From positions 4,465,909-4,529,908 of the forward strand of contig CM055755.1 of NCBI GenBank assembly GCA_029465975.1: a stretch of 64,000 bases of DNA, given 5' to 3'. Numbering within the stretch: the stretch's first letter is position 1; each line of letters begins with the position of its first letter. Under the pieces are notes generated by a model. That model did not search any database, was not told the origin of the DNA, and worked only from the letters and a program-made list of their open reading frames with translations. A program made the translations under genes and the position numbers. Below, piece by piece: positions 57,545-64,000 of the stretch. Origin of the DNA: Dallia pectoralis (Eukaryota; Chordata; Actinopteri; Esociformes; Umbridae).

Positions 57545-57590
<46 letters not shown>

Positions 57591-58853
57591 AAAATACAAA
57601 CAACAGGAGTTAAACATCCCTCCCAGATGGAGAGTTGGAGAGGACCCGACTGGTCCAACACTTTGACACCAGGAAATCGAACAGGAACTGCGCCAAATAG
57701 ACTTCCTGTGCGTGGCGACCCGGCTGAGCAGAAGCAGCACATGGGGAAATGACAACTGCTGTAAAAACTGACATCGGTCCCACAGCCCTGGCTGGATAGT
57801 TCAGGGGAAATACGGAGGAGCTCCAACTCACCTCGCGCCACATCCTGTCATCATCACTTACAATTACGCACGCAGATTGGTAAACGTGTTGGATTTCTCA
57901 AAACCTGTTTGGTTTTTCAACCGTGTACTGTTGTTAGCTACCGTGTTGGTTAAAGATTAGCCGTTGCACAGCAAGTGATCGTTGAAGCGAGCTGCGCGGC
58001 CCGAACACAACAACAGCTTTCAAAACTGCTCGGTGACTTTACCGGGGGATTTTACACATACCTGACTGATGATGTCAAGCCAATGTACCAGTAAAGTGTC
58101 TGTTTTTGAAAGGAACCGGGACAAAATCGAGGTCAACAGTGAGCATTCTCCAGATCCGAATCGAAATTCCAAACAATACTTCTGGGTCACGACGGTAACG
58201 TCTGTTATTGGTAAAGGATGGAGGCGAGTCTTAATTTAGACAAGATTCCATGGAGGACTGCCACCTCACGCCTGCCTGTTCCTCCGGGACTCTTTAGCAG
58301 CCGGCTCTCTATGCCAGGTTCTACTGCACAGCTACCGTGTCACGCCCTGGCAGGAAGTCCTTGTTTTTGCTTCGTCTACATCCAGGGTCCGACAAGAACA
58401 CACTTTCCCCACACCGCCACGCTAAACGGACAAGACCCCCCCACCCCCCGTTTTCACGAGTGCCAGTGATGTACAAACAGCTCACCACCAAAAAAAAGAA
58501 GGAAACGACTGAGCTCTTGTTTACATTTAACGAGTTCCCCATTAGCCACCCGAACGGCGGAACAATGTTTGTTTTTGGAATGTTTGAATCAGCCAAAGTG
58601 TTTAGAAATGCGGGAGCTCATGACCTCCCCTGGTGAAATGAAAGTCCAATAAAAACAATGTGGCTAGGCGAAGGTTCTGCGATGTGGCCGCCACTCGACG
58701 TGATTGACAGCTTTCTCCCGTGCTCCTTACCGGATGTCTGGGAACTCTCTCACCAACATGCCCACCTCCATCTGAATGGAAGGAATGTCTTCCAACAGGA
58801 TGATGTCTGACAGGTGTGGGATAGCACTGTCCAGCCAGGAGGAGGCAGATTCC

Positions 58854-58896
<43 letters not shown>

Positions 58897-61815
58897 ACAG
58901 GGAAAAGCAATAGAGGCAGGCCAATGGAGGCGGAAAAATGGAGGTAGGCCAATGGAGACAGGAAAATGGAGGTGGGAAAATGAAGACAGGACAATGGAGG
59001 CGGGAACATGGAGGCAGGCAATAGAGGCAGGCCAATAGAGTCAGACTAATAGAGGCAGGCCAATAGAGTCAGGCTAATAGAGGCAGGCCAATAGAGTCAG
59101 GCTAATAGAGTCAGGCTAATAGAGGCAGGCCAATAGAGTCAGGCTAATAGAGGCAGGCCAATAGAGTCAGGCTAATAGAGGCAGGCCAATATAGGCAGGC
59201 TAATAGAGGCAGGCCAATAGAGGCAGGCTAATAGAGGCAGGCCAATAAAGTCAGGCCAATACAGGCAGGCCAATAGAGGCAGGCCAATAGAGGCAGGCTA
59301 ATAGAGGCAGGCCAATAGAGTCAGGCTAATAGAGGCAGGCCAATAGAGTCAGGCTAATAGAGGCAGGCCAATAGAGGCTGTCTTCTCGAACTCCAAGTCT
59401 TTAAACCAGTAACCTCGGTATTGGATTAAACTCTAGACTTAATAGAGCATTTCAAATCCTTAGTGGTACTATAACTAGAACGGTGGCGTTTTAACATCCA
59501 GTGGACCTGCGGGACACACAACAGCGCACTCCTATAACCTCACGGGTCGAAAAACAACCCCTCGGCGTGCGAGCTCGGCCACACGGGCATTCAAATGACC
59601 CTTTCCACAAATCACATGGTCGACCAGAGGTTCGACTAGGCCTTCCACTTGACCTCACGACTGGGGTTCAAAGGCACTCGGCAGGATGTCTGTAAACACC
59701 TCCATCCTGTTGTCCGGCATGGGTGACACGCGGATGTTTTATCTGGGGCGGACACCAGCGGGGAAGGATAAGGCGGAGGCTGAGGTGGCTGCCCCGCGTG
59801 TACCGCCTGCCTGTTCATCCATCTCCCCTCTCGGGCTACAGTAGCCATGCTTCGCTGGTGTATCCTCTAATTGAACCTCGCCAGGGATGTTCCTACGGCT
59901 ACTGAGACGGACGGGACACATGCCAGTGGAGTGTGACAAATGAACAAACGTGATAAACGAACAACCGCGATAAATGAACAAGCGCGATAAATGAACAAGC
60001 GCTCGCGCGTTGAGGTCAGTCACGTCAGGGCGCTGTCGGTCACGCTGGGTTTTTTCCGATGCACGAATGTACGCAGTGAATGTTCCCCTGGGACCGCTCA
60101 CCAGATCCTTGAAGAGCACTTTTATCTGTTTTCCTTCGTCACGCAGTCTTCCCGCCATCCTCTTCCTCATCTTGAGCGACGTGCAGATGACACGCCCCCT
60201 CATTATGGAACGCAGGTACTCCATGAGAACCCGCCGGTGCACCTCCCCCACCAAAACCTGGCAGAACAGGGGAACCGAAGAGCGCCGTCATTCATTAATG
60301 CATGAACCAATCAAGGACCCATGGGGGCGGAGTTAGCAAAAGTAACACGTTTATGATTGGCAAACGCAATGTTTACCAAACGTTGTGATATGTCTAACTA
60401 CAGAAACAGTATCTATGTATAGTGGCTTATGCAGAATTCACCGTTTAAACTATAGAGTCGCAGTTTCCCAAAATATCAGACACCTGGCACAAGGTGTTGC
60501 CAAAATGGAGGTTTAATTTGGGAAATGGTATTTTGCTAATTAATATGTATTGCATATAATGAATCCTAAGCAAGAAGGCCTGCGATAGTGTGTTAAAAAA
60601 GCATGCACCTGTATGAATTTCTGTAAGGGTTTATATCTGCTGACTAATGGTGCCATGGGAGAAATGGCGCCATGAGAAACCAATAAATGTAATTTATATG
60701 GAAAGGAGCTGAAGGCTTTTGATACAGTTCATCTACTGCAGATGCCCACCTGACAGACCGAGACGACTGCCATTTCGGTGTCGGGTACAACTTTCTTGGC
60801 TAGGAGGTCTAAGCTGTTAGTACGAAGATACCAAAGAGAGCGCTAAATTCGTGATGTGATATTTGGTTGCTTGTCAGGGGATTTGTGTGGATCAAAATGA
60901 TTGCAGGTCGGTGCGCTTCCCCAATTTGTCTATAGGGGGCGCTACAAGGTGATCCGAAGCCTGTCTGAAAACGAGATAACTCAATATTTTTACATAACAT
61001 AAACATACCCGTTTTTACGCCTCTACTGAAATTGGACCCAATTGGTATTTCTCGAAAGCTCATCCCAGGATCTATATTGTATGTCCCCGTCCATGTCCAA
61101 CCAAGTCCAGCTGTCTCAGACTGGTCAGTGTGTGCCTTTACCTGATATGGTGGGTTGTCCATCCGGCAGAACTTCTTGAAATGCTCCTTGACATGTGTCT
61201 CGATCTGCTCGTACGGCTCCGTGTTGTTGAGCCACTTCCTCTTCACCAGTTTGTCGAAGTAGGGCTGAACGTGTCAGGAGAGAGGGACAAACAAAGAGTG
61301 ACCGAGAGCGAGAGGGCGAAGAAGACAAGACCGGGTGGGAGGTGGGTGCGGACCCTTCCACCTTATCTGAGTCAGATCCGGGATTCAGTGCTCACCGACC
61401 CTCCCGTCAGGGACCGTTTCTTCCTACAAGGATGTGTGGGCCGTGTGGACCCGGAATTCCACAGATTGTGACTTCCTACCCGAAGATAGACAACCCCAGC
61501 TCTGACAGTAGAACGCGTCACGCGACTCTGTGCCCCCGGGGGGGATTGGGGACTGGCAGTGCCTGCCTGTGTGGCAGCAAGTACCACAGAAGACGACCGG
61601 AAATGCATCGGCTGCCAGTAACCGCATGGCGGTCTGCCAAGATGATCTTATTCAATCTTGTTCGTGATATTGGAGCGTCTATTTCGGGGCTTTAGTTCCT
61701 CAGTACATCCCTGAGAACGTTCAGGGCATTCCATGAGGGGAACTCTGATAAGATGTGCTTTATATTCTGGGACACAGGGCAGACACAGTGACGCTTAGGG
61801 TATGAGTGAGGGGGG

Positions 61816-61854
<39 letters not shown>

Positions 61855-62311
61855 TGTGTGTGGGTGTGTGTGTGGGTGTGTGAGAGAAAGTGTGTGGGAG
61901 GTTGTTTACACGGCCCTGGCTCGAAGTGTGTTGGTAAGCTGTGACAGCGGTTATGTTTTTTTATCCTTCCGTGTGTGTGTGTGTGTTCCTAATATATTTG
62001 CCCTCATAAATCTAGTAAACCATGGACATGTTTGTGAAGTGAGGACTTATGGTCGGTCCTAATTTTTCAGGAGCTTAGGAGTTGAGATTTGGTTTAGAAT
62101 AAAGGGGAGTTAAGTTAATTCTAGGGTTGGGGTTTCGTGATGTTATGAAACTACTGTATACTAACTAGTTAAGGACAAAATACAAAAAAATATGAATATG
62201 CTGTATATTATTATATTAATATTATATTAATATAGGGTAGGATATATGATTTGGGGTTAGTGATGGTGTGTGTGAGTGTGAGTGTGTTTGTGCGTGTGTG
62301 TGTGTGTGTAT

Positions 62312-62353
<42 letters not shown>

Positions 62354-62376
62354 GTGTGTGTGTGTGTGTGTGTGTG

Positions 62377-62409
<33 letters not shown>

Positions 62410-62450
62410 TGTGTGTGTGTATGGTGTGTGTGTGTGTGTGCGTGGTGTGT

Positions 62451-62497
<47 letters not shown>

Positions 62498-62661
62498 GTA
62501 TACACACTCACCCTGATGTGCTCATACAGTCGGTCACTCAGCACCTTCACTCCTTGGCTGATTATTCTGTCCAGGGAGGCGTTGGCTCGTCTTGCTGAGT
62601 CCTCGCTGATTGTCGGATCGCACTGCAGACAGCGCTGGACAAAACCCCTGCATACACAGAG

Positions 62662-62695
<34 letters not shown>

Positions 62696-63335
62696 ACACA
62701 CACAGTCAGCTGAGGACGCACTGCAGCGTTTAATCATGTTTCAAGGATCCACATCGAACCATCAAGGCAGGTTTTCTTCAATTCATGACATGAGCGCTAT
62801 TTCAGGAAGCACATTCACACGGGGACCGACGTCCGACCAGATGCGACCACAACTACTCTGTGTGTAGAATTAAAACCCCTCCTACCTGAATGGAGGACAG
62901 CAGTTGATCAGCGCGATGGTCTTGGCCACGTATCCATCCTCGTTGTCACCAACCATGTTGATCAGGCCCTCGTGGAACAGCTCCACTTTCCTCTGAAAGC
63001 TGGACGTCAGGCAACGTTAACAGCATTGCAACATGTGAGCCAGACACGGTCGCCTAAACGTTTTCCATACAACTGAATAAATCCAAACGACGTGCTGCGG
63101 CGTTATTCTTGCAAAACGACCGCATTTCTCTGGCACTGAGATTCACCCGGCTCTGTGTAACGATTGACACTGGCTTCTTCATGACAGAGATGTGTTCCAG
63201 CTCTAAATGAATTACCTCACCTGAACAGGAAGTCGGCCAGACCATTCAGACTGCACTGAGCCACACGGGAACCCAGGATTCGGTTGATGGCGGCTGAGCG
63301 CTCGAGATCCACCTGCAACCTCTACACACAGACAA

Positions 63336-63366
<31 letters not shown>

Positions 63367-63714
63367 TATTATGTTGGCATATGTGTATGATATATTAAGT
63401 GCGAACAGACACTTTTTCTCCCAATGACGTCTGTGAAACAAACCAATAAACGATGTTTGGCAAGTGCCGTAATCACAAACGGCCACTAGAGGCCAGTAGC
63501 CGTAAAACAGTGCTGTAAAACAGTGTAGCGTGGTGGAATTCTGAGGGGAGATGTCTGTATTCACTTTGGCTTATGCTTCAGGAATGTCTTCTGTGCCTAA
63601 CCAGATGGTTGAGCTTATCCTCAATATTCTAAAAGTCATTAAGTGTCCAAAACAAAAAATCTAAATCGTGAGAGGAAAGCTGTTATTTACATGAAGCTTC
63701 ACAGACCTCAGGGA

Positions 63715-63766
<52 letters not shown>

Positions 63767-63883
63767 ACGTACTTGAATAACTGTGCGTGCCAGTGTGATC
63801 TGATACTCCTCAATGTGCAGGGACTCCATCCAACGCTTCTCCTCTTCATCCAGCACCTGAGAGAGCTCTGTGGTCACCTTCCC
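56879..63883 (-). CDS. EXOC3-like/TNFAIP2-family protein, C-terminal 381 residues (5' part outside window)
   Basis: Sec6-related protein of the EXOC3L/TNFAIP2 group: helical-rod tethering proteins linked to exocytosis, Ral signalling and membrane nanotubes. Eight exons: 63883-63773, 63321-63221, 62999-62886, 62647-62512, 61264-61142, 60257-60102, 58852-58731, 57161-56879. All junctions close in phase (0, 2, 2, 0, 0, 0, 2). Recognisable segments are EEEKRWMESLHIEEYQITLA, RVAQCSLNGLADFLFR, YVAKTIALINCCPPFR, NTEPYEQIETHVKEHFKKFC, VHRRVLMEYLRSIMRGRV, ESASSWLDSAIPHLSDIILL, the family motif MEVGMLVREFPDIR, and RKKHVSAILNIRGMTRQTER. EXOC3L2 is my favoured member, but I cannot exclude EXOC3L1, EXOC3L4 or TNFAIP2. 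Many introns carry microsatellites next to splice sites. Confidence 0.85.
57162..58730 (-). other. Last intron of the EXOC3-like gene
   Basis: 1.57 kb of unique sequence apart from the CA tract. Phases 2 and 1 close across it, so no hidden exon is required. Confidence 0.6.
57549..57590. repeat. CA microsatellite
   Basis: About 20 uninterrupted CA units in the last intron of the EXOC3-like gene. Confidence 0.95.
58855..58892. repeat. AG microsatellite abutting an acceptor
   Basis: Pure AG on plus, (CT)n in the transcript. It forms the polypyrimidine tract directly before the acceptor of exon 58852-58731. Confidence 0.95.
58900..59385. repeat. 14-bp minisatellite
   Basis: Units of 'aggcaggccaatag' and variant 'agtcaggctaatag', about 30 copies, alternating so that a 28-bp higher-order pattern is visible in the middle. 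The left edge decays to 'aatggaggcgggaa' forms. Confidence 0.95.
59386..60101 (-). other. Remainder of the intron between exons 60257-60102 and 58852-58731
   Basis: Unique sequence with a 20-bp degenerate tandem repeat (gataaatgaacaagcgc class) at 59940-60003. Confidence 0.6.
60258..61141 (-). other. Intron of the EXOC3-like gene
   Basis: About 0.88 kb; nothing recognised. Both flanking exons are phase 0, so an extra small exon cannot be excluded by phase. Confidence 0.5.
61265..62511 (-). other. Intron of the EXOC3-like gene with GT microsatellites
   Basis: Contains GT tracts at 61817-61895 and a long compound GT/GTGG array at 62264-62494, whose end lies 16 nt from the donor of exon 62647-62512. 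Confidence 0.8.
63718..63761. repeat. GT microsatellite next to a donor
   Basis: Pure GT, CA in the transcript, beginning about 10 nt downstream of the donor of exon 63883-63773. Confidence 0.95.
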
Positions 63884-64000
63884 CTGGAACGTAACCAAGG
63901 GTCAGACCAAAACTACAACCACACATCAACCACACATCAACCACTACAGGCCCTGGGACCACAGAAGCATTGAAATGGTTTGAGAGTGAGACATGTAAAA

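Noticed and set aside
58218..58636. Overlapping frames on both strands at 58.2-58.6 kb as a hidden exon of the EXOC3-like gene
   Set aside because: No phase-compatible splice pair is needed there; exons 58852-58731 and 57161-56879 join directly in phase and continue the family alignment.
62211..62721. Several repeat-derived frames around 62.3 kb
   Set aside because: GT microsatellite. The only real coding part is exon 62647-62512 of the EXOC3-like gene.

Overview
The window is vertebrate nuclear DNA from a teleost fish. It shows multi-exon genes with GT/AG introns, metazoan protein families, tRNA-derived SINEs, degenerate Tc1/mariner elements and dense CA/GT microsatellites and minisatellites. 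Several dispersed repeats (50.63-50.84 kb, 31.65-31.80 kb, the transposon end at 18.92 kb) match, from memory, repeats that are abundant in salmonids and pikes, so a protacanthopterygian is likely. The species cannot be fixed from the sequence alone. There is no bacterial, phage, CRISPR or operon content.

Layout. (1) 0.86-5.02 kb, minus: tapbpl (tapasin-related MHC class I chaperone), 7 recognisable coding exons, with two large intronic minisatellites. (2) 5.44-9.38 kb, plus: gemin4 (SMN complex), head-to-head with tapbpl across a 418-bp shared promoter. (3) 10.29-13.69 kb, minus: tlcd3a/fam57a, convergent with gemin4. (4) 14.1-14.95 kb: a decayed Tc1 transposon. (5) 16.56-18.50 kb, minus: a GIMAP-family gene with two tandem AIG1 GTPase domains. 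(6) 21.0-37.8 kb, minus: usp2 deubiquitinase. Two alternative first coding exons (long form at 37.07-37.81 kb, short form at 32.43-32.59 kb) share ten catalytic exons at 21.0-25.4 kb; an untranslated first exon probably lies near 43.4-43.6 kb. (7) 48.95-51.86 kb, minus: tbcel (tubulin cofactor E-like). (8) 56.88-63.88 kb, minus: the 3' part (eight exons) of an EXOC3-like/TNFAIP2-family (Sec6-related) gene that continues beyond the right edge.

The genes are unrelated in pathway: antigen presentation, snRNP assembly, lipid-related membrane protein, immune GTPase, deubiquitination, tubulin turnover, exocyst-like tethering. The gemin4/tlcd3a tail-to-tail pair is also found in human 17p13.3. Exon models were built by hand by matching reading phase across GT/AG junctions and comparing with remembered human orthologues; each internal junction listed is phase-consistent.

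No undescribed multi-gene system is evident. The more unusual signals are structural. A 57-bp tandem duplication in usp2 copies the 3' splice site plus the start of an exon. A minisatellite leaves a tapbpl intron without any AG for about 675 nt upstream of its acceptor. Perfect palindromic CREs lie at both inferred usp2 promoters. A small insert carries a 15-bp target-site duplication. Microsatellites repeatedly sit within tens of bases of splice sites. A well-contexted 51-codon ORF at 19.1 kb is not recognised.
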